NCBI GenBank assembly: GCA_013141125.1
Contig: JABFRO010000004.1
Span: forward strand, 54,820 to 118,819
Direction of reading: 5' to 3'
Length of the DNA: 64,000 bases
Source of the DNA: Methylophilaceae bacterium
GTDB taxonomy: Bacteria > Pseudomonadota > Gammaproteobacteria > Burkholderiales > Methylophilaceae
The translations under genes and the position numbers were made by a program. Below the pieces are notes generated by a model. It ran no database searches, had not been told where the DNA came from, and saw only the letters and a list, made by a program, of their open reading frames with translations. Numbering within the stretch: position 1 is the stretch's first letter; every line of letters starts with the position of its first letter. Positions 28,713 to 38,646 of this stretch are shown one piece after another.

Positions 28713-29155
28713 TTTTTGATACGATTGCCAATGCCGAGCGCTACGCCAGTCTGCATCCGTTATTCGCGCAGGCGTTTGATTTCGTCCGCAATACCGATTT
28801 GTTGGCGCTGGCTGCGGGGCGCTATCCCATTGTTGGTAGCGATCTGTTCGCTATTGTGGAACAGTCACAGGGACGCGCACGTGAGGCGGCAAAGCTGGAA
28901 TGTCACCGTAAATACATAGACATTCAGCTGGTGTTGGCTGGTGTGGACGAAATGGGCTGGAAAGCACTGGCGGATTGCCATCATCCGCTCAGTGACTTTA
29001 AGCCGGAAAAAGACATTCAGTTTTTTGCAGATGCGCCTGCCACCTGGATCGCCACGCCGCCTGGGGTATTCTGCATTTTCTTCCCGCAAGATACCCATGC
29101 GCCATTGGTGAGCAGCGGGAAAATTCGCAAGGTGATTTTCAAGATCGCGGTGTAG
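28709..29155 (+). CDS. YhcH/YjgK/YiaL (DUF386, TabA-like) family protein
   Basis: About 148 residues from the ATG at 28709, which overlaps the ycaO stop as ATGA; an in-frame ATG at 28700 is less likely. Family motifs are AKLECHRKYIDIQLVLAG, DEMGWKAL, FFADAPATWIATPPGVFCIF and FPQDTHAPLVSSGKIRKVIF with cupin-type metal ligands (H, E and the D-H pair). Relatives include TabA and sugar-metabolism proteins such as YiaL; the substrate is unknown. Tight coupling to ycaO suggests joint function, which I have not seen described. Confidence 0.87.
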   Translation: MIFDTIANAERYASLHPLFAQAFDFVRNTDLLALAAGRYPIVGSDLFAIVEQSQGRAREAAKLECHRKYIDIQLVLAGVDEMGWKALADCHHPLSDFKPEKDIQFFADAPATWIATPPGVFCIFFPQDTHAPLVSSGKIRKVIFKIAV

Positions 29156-29162
29156 GTAAAAT

Positions 29163-29197
29163 AAGGCTTTAGAGCACGCTCAGTGCTCTAAAGCCTT
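29163..29197. terminator. bidirectional hairpin terminator between convergent yhcH-like gene and prc
   Basis: AAGGCTTTAGAGCAC, loop GCTCA, GTGCTCTAAAGCCTT: a perfect 15-bp stem located between two convergent genes. The T tracts are short on both sides. Confidence 0.8.
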
Positions 29198-29204
29198 AAA
29201 CGTC

Positions 29205-31364
29205 TTAACGCACTTCCACTTTCGGCAATACACTGGCCGAAAGTTTGGCATCGGCTTTGAGCAAGCCAACTTCATCACTGAGGATGTGTGCGGCTTCGGT
29301 GAGTAAAACATCCTTGGCATCTTTTCTGGCTTTTTCCAGGGCAATATCCGCGCTCAGGTTACGTTCATTGGATAGCAGGCCATCGTCTTGTGGCGTTGCG
29401 CTTTTGGTGGCAATGGCTTTTTTGTCTGAGGTTTTGCCGGTTTTAACTGATTCTGTCGCTTTCTCACGCGATTTCAGCTTTGCTTCTTGCGTTGCACGCT
29501 CTTTGCGACGCTCTGCCTCATTCAGCGAGATCAGATTTTTTTTGCGCAGGCTGACGAGTTCGGCAATATCCTGTTGCAAAAACTGGAAGTCTTTATCTTT
29601 GCTGATGCGTGCATTGTGGGTCGCGGTTAGCAAAGGAACGATGTCAGTCAAATTACCAGTAGGCTTGTAGTCAGCAGCCTGAATTTGCGTCCATGGCAAG
29701 GCGTTATCATAGCTGGATTCACCATAATCTTCTGCATTGGTCATCGAAGGCAGGCTGATGTCTGGCGTTACGCCGCGTAATTGCGTGGTGCCACCGTTGA
29801 TGCGAAAAAATTGGGCGATGGTCATTTTTAGTTCGCCATATCTTGGCTGCTCGTTTCTTGCAAGTTGATCCAGATTAACCACCGACTGTACGGTACCTTT
29901 GCCGAAGCTCGGTTCGCCGATGACAATACCACGGCCGTAATCCTGAATCGCAGCAGCAAAAATTTCAGAGGCGGAGGCAGAGGCGCGATTAATGAGTACG
30001 CCTAAAGAGCCATTCCAGGCAAGACCGTCATTAACATCAGTTTCCACCTTGATATTACCTTTTGAATCACGTTGTTGCAGCACCGGCCCTTTGTCAATAA
30101 ATAAGCCGGTCAGCTCCACCGCTTCATCCAGCGAGCCGCCACCGTTATTGCGCAGATCAACCAGCACGCTATCTACCTTGTCTTTTTTTAGTTCTTCCAG
30201 CAAACGTGCTACATCGCGCGTTGCACTTTTGTAATTTTTGTCACCTTTTTGGCGGGCAGTAAAATCCTGATAAAAACCGGGCAGGGAGATTACGCCAATG
30301 TGGCGCGTGGTATCCCCCTCTTTCACTTCTATAATGGATTTTTTGGCCGCTTGATTATCCAGACTGATTTTCTTGCGCACCAGTGCAATCAGCTTGTGTT
30401 TGCCATCAGGTCCGGCCTCCGCAGGTAGCACATCCAACAGCACGACAGAGTCTTCTGCGCCGCGTATCAACGCCACGGTATCGTCCAGCCGCCAGCCCAG
30501 GACTTCGGTTGGAGGATTTTTCTCACCTTGCCCAACACCAACAATACGATCACCCACGTTCAGTTTGCCGGATAGCGCCGCCGGGCCACCAGCCACCAAT
30601 TCACGGATAGTTGTGTATTCGTCTTTATCCTGTAATACGGCACCAATACCTACCAGCGACAAGCGCATGGAAATATCAAAATCCTCGGAAGCGCGTATGC
30701 CAAAATAATTGGTATGCGGGTCTATGGTCATGGCATAGGCATTCATAAAGCTCTGAAAAACATCATCGCTTTTCACTTTTGCAATGCTTTTCAATGAATT
30801 GTCATAGCGTTTGTTCAGTGTGTCAGTGATATTTTTAGTATCCTTGCCCGCCAGCTTAAGGCGTAGCCAGTCGTTTTTAACCCGCTTGCGCCATAAATCA
30901 TTTAGTTCTTCTTCAGATTTTGGCCATGCGGCCTTTTCTCTGGCGTATTGATAGCTTTCATTGGTCTTGAAGTCAAAGCCTTGTTTGAGCAATGAACGCG
31001 CATAGTTAATACGTTCTGTGAGGCGTTGCTGGTAAAGATTATGTATAGCAAAAGGAATGCTCAAATCTTCGTTGAGAATGGCATCATCCAGCTTGGTTCG
31101 CGCATTGGCAAACTGATTTATATCCGCCTGAATGAAAAATACTTTTTCGCCATCCAAGGCTTTCAGATAGTTGTCGAATATCTTTGATGAAGTGGCATCG
31201 TCCAGTGGCACACTTTTATAGTGATAGCGACTGAATACTTCAGCGGATAAATAAGCCGCTTGAGATTGTTGCTGCAACGGCGAGATGGGTGCCGTAGCCG
31301 CTTGCGTCGTAATAAGTGTGGCGGAGGTAAAAGCCAGCAATAGCCAGCGTAACTTGTTTTTCAT
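29205..31364 (-). CDS. prc: tail-specific periplasmic protease Prc (Tsp)
   Basis: A 719-residue S41 protease with a signal peptide (MKNKLRWLLLAFTSATLITT, Ala-rich end). A helical N-domain is followed by a PDZ domain (YTTIRELVAGGPAALSGKLN, VGDRIVGVGQG) around residues 235-320, and the catalytic domain with Ser in ASASASEIFAAAIQDYGRG near residue 465 and Lys in GEPSFGKGTVQSVV about 25 residues later. The charged C-terminal DUF3340-type domain is present. Prc degrades proteins with nonpolar C-termini and processes PBP3 and lytic enzymes. It is somewhat longer than E. coli Prc (682). Confidence 0.94.
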   Translation of the reverse strand: MKNKLRWLLLAFTSATLITTQAATAPISPLQQQSQAAYLSAEVFSRYHYKSVPLDDATSSKIFDNYLKALDGEKVFFIQADINQFANARTKLDDAILNEDLSIPFAIHNLYQQRLTERINYARSLLKQGFDFKTNESYQYAREKAAWPKSEEELNDLWRKRVKNDWLRLKLAGKDTKNITDTLNKRYDNSLKSIAKVKSDDVFQSFMNAYAMTIDPHTNYFGIRASEDFDISMRLSLVGIGAVLQDKDEYTTIRELVAGGPAALSGKLNVGDRIVGVGQGEKNPPTEVLGWRLDDTVALIRGAEDSVVLLDVLPAEAGPDGKHKLIALVRKKISLDNQAAKKSIIEVKEGDTTRHIGVISLPGFYQDFTARQKGDKNYKSATRDVARLLEELKKDKVDSVLVDLRNNGGGSLDEAVELTGLFIDKGPVLQQRDSKGNIKVETDVNDGLAWNGSLGVLINRASASASEIFAAAIQDYGRGIVIGEPSFGKGTVQSVVNLDQLARNEQPRYGELKMTIAQFFRINGGTTQLRGVTPDISLPSMTNAEDYGESSYDNALPWTQIQAADYKPTGNLTDIVPLLTATHNARISKDKDFQFLQQDIAELVSLRKKNLISLNEAERRKERATQEAKLKSREKATESVKTGKTSDKKAIATKSATPQDDGLLSNERNLSADIALEKARKDAKDVLLTEAAHILSDEVGLLKADAKLSASVLPKVEVR

Positions 31365-32068
31365 TTGTACCCTTTGAAACCATCAAAAAAATATAGGCTT
31401 GTGAGTTATTGCAGTTTTATCTTAGCAAAAAATTTAAACGAATTTGGCCTTGAAGCAACCTAAGCTGAATCTGAAGCAGTTTATCTATGATCCATGCATT
31501 ATGGAACAGTTCTGCCTGGCTAACAATATTGTCACCGGGAATGTCATTGGCTTTCAGTTAGAGAAACTTGAATACGAAGTTTGCGCGTATGCCTAAACGA
31601 AATCTCACTACTGACCCAAATCTTCTCGCACTTGTTGATTGCGGGACTAAACAAATATGGGTCTACTATTTTTGATGAAATATAAATTGGTGAGAAATCT
31701 GCGCAGTTATGGTGCAAAAATAAAATAAGTGAGTGAAGTTGGTGCGTAATTCATAGGTGCTAATCCCGGTCTTACATTAAATTGCCTAACGCTATTGATT
31801 TCAAAAGAAAAAATTTCTGGCATGAAACTGGCTTGTATACAGACAACAATGCCAATATGTGCCAAATGCACCATGTCATCCATAAGTAATTAAGCTGATC
31901 TAGGATGCAATGCGCAGGAATATAAAACATAGGGAATATTTTGTAGATGTAAAGCGTCAACAAAAATCCCGTAGCGTGGGGTTAAATTAAGAGTGCCATT
32001 CTAACGATGATGCCAGCTTAATTCATCCTCACAGTGCGTTATTTAATTGAATTAGTAAGGAGACTACC
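31365..32068. other. 704-bp intergenic stretch without a recognisable gene
   Basis: AT-rich region between divergent prc and the BLUF gene. A short plus-strand open stretch at about 31450-31593 (MEQFCLANNIVTGNV in its middle, ending CAYA-stop) looks weakly coding but has no start or known relative. The remainder holds only short frames. AAGGAG at 32057-32062 is the BLUF ribosome site. Promoters for both flanking genes must be here, but no convincing -35/-10 pair was found. Confidence 0.5.
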
Positions 32069-32494
32069 ATGTCATTATGCAGCCTGGTTTATGTAAGTTC
32101 AGCTAGACAGGATTTATCAGAAAGCATGTTAAAAAACATGCTTGGACAATGGAGAGAAAGCAATGAGCAATCTGAAATTACAGGAATGCTGCTTTATCGC
32201 GATGGATTTTTTATGCAAGCGATTGAGGGGGAAGAGGAAAAAGTCGATCACTTATTTGACCACATTTCAATGGATACCCGGCATGAGGATATTGTAGTGG
32301 TATACAAAAAGCCGATTAAGCAACGCGGATTTCAAAACAGACCTATGGGATTGGATAAAATTGACGATGCAGGGCATGATTGTGTGGACGGAATTGGTGA
32401 AGATAATAGGTTTTCCAAGCCGGCATTTCTAGTACATCCAGTCAGTCAATCCGAGGCTATGCTTGCAGATTTTAGAGTTGAATTATTTTTTTAA
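32069..32494 (+). CDS. BLUF-domain blue-light photoreceptor (short, single domain)
   Basis: A 141-residue protein with an N-terminal BLUF domain and no output domain, the PixD-like class. The flavin-signalling residues fall at the classical positions: Tyr8 (SLVYVSSA), Asn32 (RESNEQSEITGMLLY) and Gln50 (FFMQAIEGEEE). Met93 of the beta-5 strand is present, but the semi-conserved Trp91 is replaced by Arg (FQNRPMGL). BLUF domains bind FAD and rearrange hydrogen bonds on blue-light absorption. The downstream partner is unknown. It stands alone after a long AT-rich leader, with AAGGAG before the ATG. Confidence 0.9.
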   Translation: MSLCSLVYVSSARQDLSESMLKNMLGQWRESNEQSEITGMLLYRDGFFMQAIEGEEEKVDHLFDHISMDTRHEDIVVVYKKPIKQRGFQNRPMGLDKIDDAGHDCVDGIGEDNRFSKPAFLVHPVSQSEAMLADFRVELFF

Positions 32495-32615
32495 AGCTAC
32501 TTTTTTCTAAAATACACGTTGGTTTCTACCATCTGTTTTGTGTTTTTAGTTCTGACAAAAACGTGTAGGTGGATGTTTTTGAAAGTTTATATACCATAAG
32601 AAAAATCGGAATAAT

Positions 32616-33395
32616 ATGGATACTGTCGCCAATATCAAGGGGTTGCTGTTTGATTTAGACGGTGTACTTTATGTTGGTGCGCATGTTATCGAAGGTGCGC
32701 TTGAAGCGGTAGAAAAAATCCGCCTGAGTGGTATCTCCTGTCGCTTTATTACCAACACCAGCACTTTGTCGCTTGCCTCATTGCAGCAAAAAATCAATGG
32801 CTTGGGATTTTATGTAGCGGCAGAAGAGATTTTCAGCGCACCGCAAGCAGCAGTGCGATTTCTTCAACATCAGCATGATCCAGTTTGCCGCTTGCTGCTG
32901 GCGGACGATGTGAAAAATGACTTTAAGGATTTTCATCAGTCGGATACGACTGCTGATTTTATTGTGATTGGCGATATTGGCGATGCTTGGTCATATTCTG
33001 TCATGAATGAAGTTTTTGTTTGCCTGAAGCATGGGGCAAAGCTCATCGCTATTCATAAAAATCGCTTCTGGCAGACGGAACAAGGTCTGCGCTTGGATAT
33101 AGGCGGATTTATAGAGGGATTAGAATACGCCAGTGGTGTCAAGGCGACGATCATTGGCAAACCTTCTGTTGATTTTTTTCAAATGGCTTTGGATGATATG
33201 GGTCTGGAGCCGGCTCAGGTTGCCATTATTGGCGATGATATTGATGCCGATGTTGGCGGTGGACAACAGGCCGGATTGAAAGGGATATTGGTGAAAACGG
33301 GAAAATATCGGCAAGACTACACGGAGGTATCAAAAGTTAGGCCGGATTTTACTATCGCTTCGATAGCGGAATTACCTGTGTTATTGGGATTTTAA
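32616..33395 (+). CDS. HAD-superfamily phosphatase (TIGR01458/LHPP-like, NagD group)
   Basis: A 259-residue HAD hydrolase. Motif I is LLFDLDGVLYVG with both Asp, motif II is FITNTSTLS, Lys of motif III in TIIGKPSVDFFQMAL, and motif IV is IIGDDIDADVGGGQQAGLKG. The C2-type cap places it with NagD/LHPP proteins, among which human LHPP is a phosphohistidine/phospholysine phosphatase; the bacterial substrate is not known. It precedes fhs by about 100 bases on the same strand. Confidence 0.87.
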   Translation: MDTVANIKGLLFDLDGVLYVGAHVIEGALEAVEKIRLSGISCRFITNTSTLSLASLQQKINGLGFYVAAEEIFSAPQAAVRFLQHQHDPVCRLLLADDVKNDFKDFHQSDTTADFIVIGDIGDAWSYSVMNEVFVCLKHGAKLIAIHKNRFWQTEQGLRLDIGGFIEGLEYASGVKATIIGKPSVDFFQMALDDMGLEPAQVAIIGDDIDADVGGGQQAGLKGILVKTGKYRQDYTEVSKVRPDFTIASIAELPVLLGF

Positions 33396-33493
33396 TTGCT
33401 ACTTTTCTTAACTTTGCGATTATGTTGGGCTATTCTGTTGAACTATATCTGAGAAATTAAGGATATTTAACCCGATCAACAGCAGGAGCGACC

Positions 33494-35167
33494 ATGTCCG
33501 ACATTGAGATTGCACAACAAGCCAGAGTCGAGCCTATTGTCGGCTTGGCTGAGCAAAAACTTGGCATTGCTTCCAAATATCTGGATCCCTACGGCCATTT
33601 CAAGGCCAAGCTGTCACTGAATTTCATTGAAAGCCTGAAAGAAAACCCCAATGGCAAGCTGATTTTAGTCACGGCTATTAGTCCTACTCCAGCGGGTGAG
33701 GGCAAAACCACCACCACGGTGGGGCTTGGAGATGCGTTAAACCGTATCGGCAAGAAAACCATGATTTGTTTGCGCGAACCTGCGTTGGGGCCTTGCTTTG
33801 GTGTGAAGGGGGGCGCAGCCGGAGGTGGTTATGCGCAGGTAGTGCCCATGGAAGATATTAATCTGCATTTTACTGGCGATTTTCACGCCATCAGCGCTGC
33901 GCACAATCTACTTTCGGCCATGATAGATAACCATATTTATCACGGAAATGCGCTGGATCTGGATGTGCGCCACATTCAGTGGAAGCGAGTCATAGATATG
34001 AACGACCGCGCACTGCGCGGCATGGTGGTGGGTATGGGTGGCACTGGCAATGGCTTTCCGCGTGAAGATGGTTTTGACATCATTGCCGCATCCGAAGTAA
34101 TGGCTATCTTGTGCTTGTCCTGTTCATTAACCGAGCTGCGCGAACGTCTGGGTAACATCCTGGTAGGCTATACCCGAAATGACAACAAACCTGTTTTTGC
34201 GCGGGAACTCAATGCGCACGGTGCTATGACCGTGTTACTCAAGGAGGCATTAAAACCCAATCTGGTGCAGACGCTGGAAAATAATCCGGTGTTTGTTCAC
34301 GGTGGCCCTTTTGCCAATATTGCGCATGGCTGCAATTCGGTCATTGCCACCAGCGCTGCACTGAAACTTGCAGATTATGTGGTGACTGAAGCTGGCTTTG
34401 GTGCAGATTTGGGCGCGGAGAAATTCATCAATATCAAGTGTCGCAAGTTAGGCATACAGCCTGATGCCGTAGTTATCGTTGCCACGGTACGCGCGTTGAA
34501 GTTTCACGGCGGGGTGGCGGACGAGGCACTGCAACAGTCCAATCCAGCGGCGCTGGAAGCAGGTTTTGTTAATCTGGCGCGCCATTTGCACAATATGCAA
34601 ACAGAGTTTGGCCTACCCTGTGTAGTGGCCATCAACCATTTCACGTCGGATACTGATGATGAAATTGCATTGCTTAAAACCAAGGTCGAACAATCAGGGG
34701 CAATGGCTGTAGTCTGCCGACACTGGGCCGAAGGCGGTAAGGGAGCAGAGGAGCTGGCACGGCAAGTCATTTTTGCCATGGAAACCCGACCAAGCAACTT
34801 CCACTTTCTTTATGATCAACATGCTCCTTTGTGGGACAAGATTAAAGCCGTTGCCACCAAAATATACGGTGCCACCGACATTACTGCTGACATCAAGGCG
34901 CGCCAGCAATTGGCAGAGCTCAGCGATGAATATAGCCATTTTCCCGTGTGCATAGCCAAAACCCAATACTCATTCTCCAGCGACCCCATATTGCGTGGCG
35001 CGCCTAGTGGACACATACTGCCTATCCGCGAAGTACGTCCCAGTCACGGTGCCGAATTCGTGGTAGTTATTTGCGGCAATATGATGACTATGCCAGGCTT
35101 GCCCCGGATTCCAGCCGCAGAGCGTATTGACATTGATGAACATGGCCGTATTAGCGGTTTGTTTTGA
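33494..35167 (+). CDS. fhs: formate-tetrahydrofolate ligase
   Basis: A 557-residue FTHFS of normal length, making 10-formyl-H4F from formate, ATP and H4F. The phosphate-binding loop is [20 protein letters not shown] near residue 65; further landmarks are [52 protein letters not shown] and the end [18 protein letters not shown]. In methylotrophs (where it is called ftfL) it passes formate carbon to serine and purine synthesis. It complements the RuMP/Fae genes functionally, 20 kb away. An AGGAGCG lies before the ATG. Confidence 0.96.
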   Translation: MSDIEIAQQARVEPIVGLAEQKLGIASKYLDPYGHFKAKLSLNFIESLKENPNGKLILVTAISPTPAGEGKTTTTVGLGDALNRIGKKTMICLREPALGPCFGVKGGAAGGGYAQVVPMEDINLHFTGDFHAISAAHNLLSAMIDNHIYHGNALDLDVRHIQWKRVIDMNDRALRGMVVGMGGTGNGFPREDGFDIIAASEVMAILCLSCSLTELRERLGNILVGYTRNDNKPVFARELNAHGAMTVLLKEALKPNLVQTLENNPVFVHGGPFANIAHGCNSVIATSAALKLADYVVTEAGFGADLGAEKFINIKCRKLGIQPDAVVIVATVRALKFHGGVADEALQQSNPAALEAGFVNLARHLHNMQTEFGLPCVVAINHFTSDTDDEIALLKTKVEQSGAMAVVCRHWAEGGKGAEELARQVIFAMETRPSNFHFLYDQHAPLWDKIKAVATKIYGATDITADIKARQQLAELSDEYSHFPVCIAKTQYSFSSDPILRGAPSGHILPIREVRPSHGAEFVVVICGNMMTMPGLPRIPAAERIDIDEHGRISGLF

Positions 35168-35357
35168 AAAAAACAATCTCGGGTAATGAACTTGCAGGTT
35201 GTGGACAAAGCGCATTGTCTAAACATTCTACGATTCGCCATTCATCAATAAAGCCAATGGCTTAGCAAGCCTGTCCTCATCTCGCTCACATACTTATCCA
35301 CAGAAATTGTGGAAGCGATATTTGGTCTGTTGCTTTTGGGTAGGGTACTTCAGCAAA

Positions 35358-35390
35358 GAAAAAACCTGAGTTTTAGGCTCAGGTTTTTTC
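35358..35390. terminator. bidirectional terminator between fhs and cydX
   Basis: GAAAAAACCTGAG, loop TTTTAGG, CTCAGGTTTTTTC: a perfect 13-bp stem with A and T tracts that serve both convergent units. Confidence 0.9.
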
Positions 35391-35421
35391 GGGGTTGTAG
35401 CCTGTTTAATTGATACCTGTA

Positions 35422-35520
35422 TCAATCATCAAAGGGCTTTTCACTTTCCAGCCACATCACATTGATAATACCAAACGCCAGTGCCAAGCCTACGCCTAAA
35501 ATCCAGGTGAAATACCACAT
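35422..35520 (-). CDS. cydX: cytochrome bd oxidase small subunit CydX
   Basis: A 32-residue single-helix protein, starting MWYFTWILGVGLALAFGI and ending MWLESEKPFDD. The MWYF(T/A)WILG start and the conserved Glu after the helix are the CydX hallmark. CydX stabilises the haem b595/d site of cytochrome bd. It begins nine bases after the cydB stop on the same strand with an AGGAGATT ribosome site. Confidence 0.93.
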   Translation of the reverse strand: MWYFTWILGVGLALAFGIINVMWLESEKPFDD

Positions 35521-35529
35521 TTTAATCTC

Positions 35530-36675
35530 CTAATATGCCGTGTGCGTGTTGTCGCGTATGGATTGCACCGTCACTTTGCCGCGCATCACATGAAATACCC
35601 ACGAGGTGTAAATAATCACCAGTGGCAGAAAAATAAGCGTCACAATGAACATGATGCCTAAGGTTTTTTGGCTGGAAACCGCATCCCAAACTGTCAGGCT
35701 GTGTGCAGGATCAGTGCTGGAGGGCATAACGAAGGGGAACATGGAGAAGCCCGCCGTAAAAATGATACCGGCCAGCGCTGTACTGCTAAATACAAATGCG
35801 CTGCGTTCATGTTTTAATCTGGCCGCCAATAAACTGAGTGCAATGCCCGCGAAGCCGGTAATGGGTGCCAGCAACATCCACGGGTAAGTGGTGTAATTCG
35901 TCAGCCAGGCTCCGGCAGTTTTTTCCACGGTTTTGGTGAGCGGGTTGAGTGCCGCGTTGACATCTTGTGCGGATGTGATGTGATAGCCGTCTATGCCGTT
36001 AGCGATCCACACGCCAGCCAGCGCGAAAGCTAGCGCACTGACCAGACCCGCCACTAAAGCCGCTGTAGCTGCACGTTTCTGCACAGCACCATCGGTGCGC
36101 AGTTGCAAATAAATGGCACCATGCATCATGAGCATGGTCAGGCTGACGACACCGCAAAGCAAGGCGAAGGGGTTAAGCAGCGCCCAAAAGCTGCCAGTGT
36201 AGAAAGAACGCAAAGTATCGTCATAATGAAATGGCAGCCCCAGCAATAAATTGCCGAAAGCCACGCCGAACACCAACGCAGGCACGGCACCGCCTACAAA
36301 TAATGCCCAATCCCAAGCATTGCGCCAGCGCGGATCAGCCAGCTTGTTGCGGTAATCAAACCCCACCGGACGAAAGAACAGCGCAAATAGCACCAGTAAT
36401 AGCGCCGCATACAGGCCGGAAAATGCAGCGGCATAGACCAAAGGCCAAGCTGCAAAAATTGCGCCGCCTGCGGTAATCAGCCAGACTTGATTGCCTTCCC
36501 AAACCGGACCCACAGTATTGATGATAACCCGACGTTCATTATCGTTTTTGCCCAGAAATGGCAGTAAAGTGGTCACGCCCATATCAAAGCCATCCATGAT
36601 GGCGAAGCCGATTAGTAAAACGCCGACAAACAACCACCAGATTAATTTTAGTGTTTCATAATCAAAGAAACTCAT
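35530..36675 (-). CDS. cydB: cytochrome bd ubiquinol oxidase subunit II
   Basis: A 381-residue membrane protein of usual length with eight or nine helices. N-terminal [20 protein letters not shown] then [12 protein letters not shown] is the CydB signature; [11 protein letters not shown] and [20 protein letters not shown] follow. CydB pairs with CydA in the high-affinity terminal oxidase. It overlaps cydA by four bases (ATGA). Confidence 0.96.
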   Translation of the reverse strand: MSFFDYETLKLIWWLFVGVLLIGFAIMDGFDMGVTTLLPFLGKNDNERRVIINTVGPVWEGNQVWLITAGGAIFAAWPLVYAAAFSGLYAALLLVLFALFFRPVGFDYRNKLADPRWRNAWDWALFVGGAVPALVFGVAFGNLLLGLPFHYDDTLRSFYTGSFWALLNPFALLCGVVSLTMLMMHGAIYLQLRTDGAVQKRAATAALVAGLVSALAFALAGVWIANGIDGYHITSAQDVNAALNPLTKTVEKTAGAWLTNYTTYPWMLLAPITGFAGIALSLLAARLKHERSAFVFSSTALAGIIFTAGFSMFPFVMPSSTDPAHSLTVWDAVSSQKTLGIMFIVTLIFLPLVIIYTSWVFHVMRGKVTVQSIRDNTHTAY

Positions 36676-38237
36676 GATTTCGCTCCTTTTACTTCAAAAT
36701 GATAATTGCCTGTGTGCAGGCTGGATGGCCCTAGTCGTGCATATTTAAACATCAGGAATAGCTCAATCACCAATAACAGTGTGTAAAAGCCGAGAAAACC
36801 CGCCAGACTGAAGTAAAGTTCGCCAGCGGAAAGCGAAGATGTGGATAAATGCGTAGGCAATATGCCGGAAATTGTCCACGGTTGCCTGCCCATTTCTGCA
36901 ACTATCCAACCGGTATGAATGGCAATCCAGGGCACGGGGATTGAATACAGCGCCAATTTAAGCAGCCAGGTTTTTTGTTCAATGGTACGTTTCGCGTTGT
37001 AGTAAAACGCAGCGGCAAAAATAAACAGGATCAGCATGCCGGATAACACCATCACGCGGAATGACCAGAAGATAGTAGATACATTGGGAATCGTATCCTT
37101 GGTGGCTTGTTTGATTTGTTCCTCAGTTGCATCAGTTACATTTGGTGTATATTTTTTCAGCAACAGACCATAACCTAAATCTTCTTTCTTTTGATTGAAT
37201 GCAGCGCGAGCTTCATCGCCGACATCGCCTCCCTTTAGGCGTTGCAGGCTTGAATAGGCTAGCATGCCATTGCGAATATGCGCTTCATTCTCTTTTTTGA
37301 GGTCAATGATGCCGGTAACTTCCTCATCAATGGAACGTGTGGCGATAAGCCCTAATAAATAGGGAATCTTAATGGCGTAATCGGTTCTTTCTTCCGCCTG
37401 ATTGGGAAGGCCAAACACGGTAAACGCTGCCGGTGGCGGGGCTGTTTCCCATTCGGCTTCTATCGCGGCCAGTTTGACTTTTTGCACATCGCCCGTGGTG
37501 TAGCCGGATTCATCGCCCAAAACGATTACCGACAAAGCGGAAGCCAGACCAAAACCGGAAGCGATGGCGATAGAGCGCAGTGCAAACCCTGTATCGCGTT
37601 TTTTTAGCAGATACCAGCTGGAAATACCCAAAACGAACATGGATGCTGCGGTATAGCCAGCGGCCACGGTGTGCACGAATTTGACTTGCGCTACCGGGTT
37701 AAAAACCAGTGCGGCAAAACTGGTCATTTCCATACGCATGGTTTCAAAGTTAAACTCGGCACCCACCGGATTTTGCATCCAGCCATTGGCAATCAAAATC
37801 AGCACCGCTGAAAGATTGGAGCCTAATGCCACTAAAAAGGTGACGGTTAAATGCTGTACCTTGGAAAGCCTGTCCCAGCCGAAAAAGAATAATCCGACAA
37901 AGGTGGATTCCAGAAAGAAAGCCATTAAACCTTCTATCGCCAATGGCGCGCCAAAAATATCACCCACATAATGCGAGTAATACGCCCAGTTGGTACCAAA
38001 TTGAAATTCCATGGTGATGCCGGTAGTCACGCCCATGGCAAAGTTGATGCCGAACAGCTTGCCCCAGAATTTGGTCATGTCTCTGTAGACCGGTTTGCCG
38101 GTCATGACGTAGACCGATTCCATAATCACCAATAACCAGGTCATCCCTAGCGTCAACGGCACAAACAGAAAGTGATAAAGCGCGGTAGCCCCGAATTGCA
38201 GGCGGGAAAGGTCAACGACCTCGGCGGTGGGTAGCAT
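36672..38237 (-). CDS. cydA: cytochrome bd ubiquinol oxidase subunit I
   Basis: A 521-residue haem-binding subunit, close to E. coli CydA (522), with the long form of the quinol-binding Q-loop (about residues 255-375). The b595 ligand His is in [19 protein letters not shown] near the N-terminus, the b558 ligands are His in [17 protein letters not shown] and Met in [12 protein letters not shown]. It reduces O2 to water at low oxygen or when haem-copper oxidases are blocked. Order on the minus strand is cydP, cydA, cydB, cydX. Confidence 0.96.
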   Translation of the reverse strand: MLPTAEVVDLSRLQFGATALYHFLFVPLTLGMTWLLVIMESVYVMTGKPVYRDMTKFWGKLFGINFAMGVTTGITMEFQFGTNWAYYSHYVGDIFGAPLAIEGLMAFFLESTFVGLFFFGWDRLSKVQHLTVTFLVALGSNLSAVLILIANGWMQNPVGAEFNFETMRMEMTSFAALVFNPVAQVKFVHTVAAGYTAASMFVLGISSWYLLKKRDTGFALRSIAIASGFGLASALSVIVLGDESGYTTGDVQKVKLAAIEAEWETAPPPAAFTVFGLPNQAEERTDYAIKIPYLLGLIATRSIDEEVTGIIDLKKENEAHIRNGMLAYSSLQRLKGGDVGDEARAAFNQKKEDLGYGLLLKKYTPNVTDATEEQIKQATKDTIPNVSTIFWSFRVMVLSGMLILFIFAAAFYYNAKRTIEQKTWLLKLALYSIPVPWIAIHTGWIVAEMGRQPWTISGILPTHLSTSSLSAGELYFSLAGFLGFYTLLLVIELFLMFKYARLGPSSLHTGNYHFEVKGAKS

Positions 38238-38247
38238 ATTGATACTC

Positions 38248-38448
38248 CTACTTTGATTGATTCAAAATCATGCGCGTAGTGGCGTTTTGCCGCGCGTCTT
38301 TGGGTATTGGATGAGAAAAGAAAGCTGTCCAGATAAACCACAACAGCAAAATTTTAACAATCAGAATAACAGCGATTTCTATCACCAAGCGATTTAATTG
38401 GCGGTTTTTTTTAAGTTTTTTGAAGTGATTACAGCAACGCTTTATCAA
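38248..38448 (-). CDS. cydP: CydP-like small membrane protein of the bd oxidase operon
   Basis: A 66-residue protein with a basic N-terminus and one hydrophobic helix, [20 protein letters not shown], then [13 protein letters not shown]. Size, the [14 protein letters not shown] helix, the FFSHP end and the position 10 bases upstream of cydA match CydP, a putative small oxidase subunit annotated next to cydAB in betaproteobacteria. The role in the complex is inferred from position. It would be the first gene of the operon. Confidence 0.72.
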   Translation of the reverse strand: MIKRCCNHFKKLKKNRQLNRLVIEIAVILIVKILLLWFIWTAFFSHPIPKDARQNATTRMILNQSK

Positions 38449-38646
38449 AAATTACGCCTTGTAATGTCAAATGGAAAACAAGCCCAGCTAGAGTAACCGT
38501 AATTTTGCGTGATGTGAATGCGGCATATTGCCGCAGTGAGTGCTTAATGTTCTATCTTGAAAGATAAAACAAGCTGGGGCAGGTTTGGGAGGCTTCCAGC
38601 TTATTATTATTTTCCGCAGATGAGCACCCCGGAGGATGCGATCACA

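Noticed and set aside
31772..31963. 63-residue minus-strand hydrophobic frame
   Set aside because: No ribosome site, no known family, AT-rich composition alone explains the hydrophobic residues.
35199..35302. DnaA-box-like TTGTGGACA (35199) and TTATCCACA (35294)
   Set aside because: Only two sites about 90 bases apart, no AT-rich unwinding region and no dnaA or dnaN nearby; too little for an origin.
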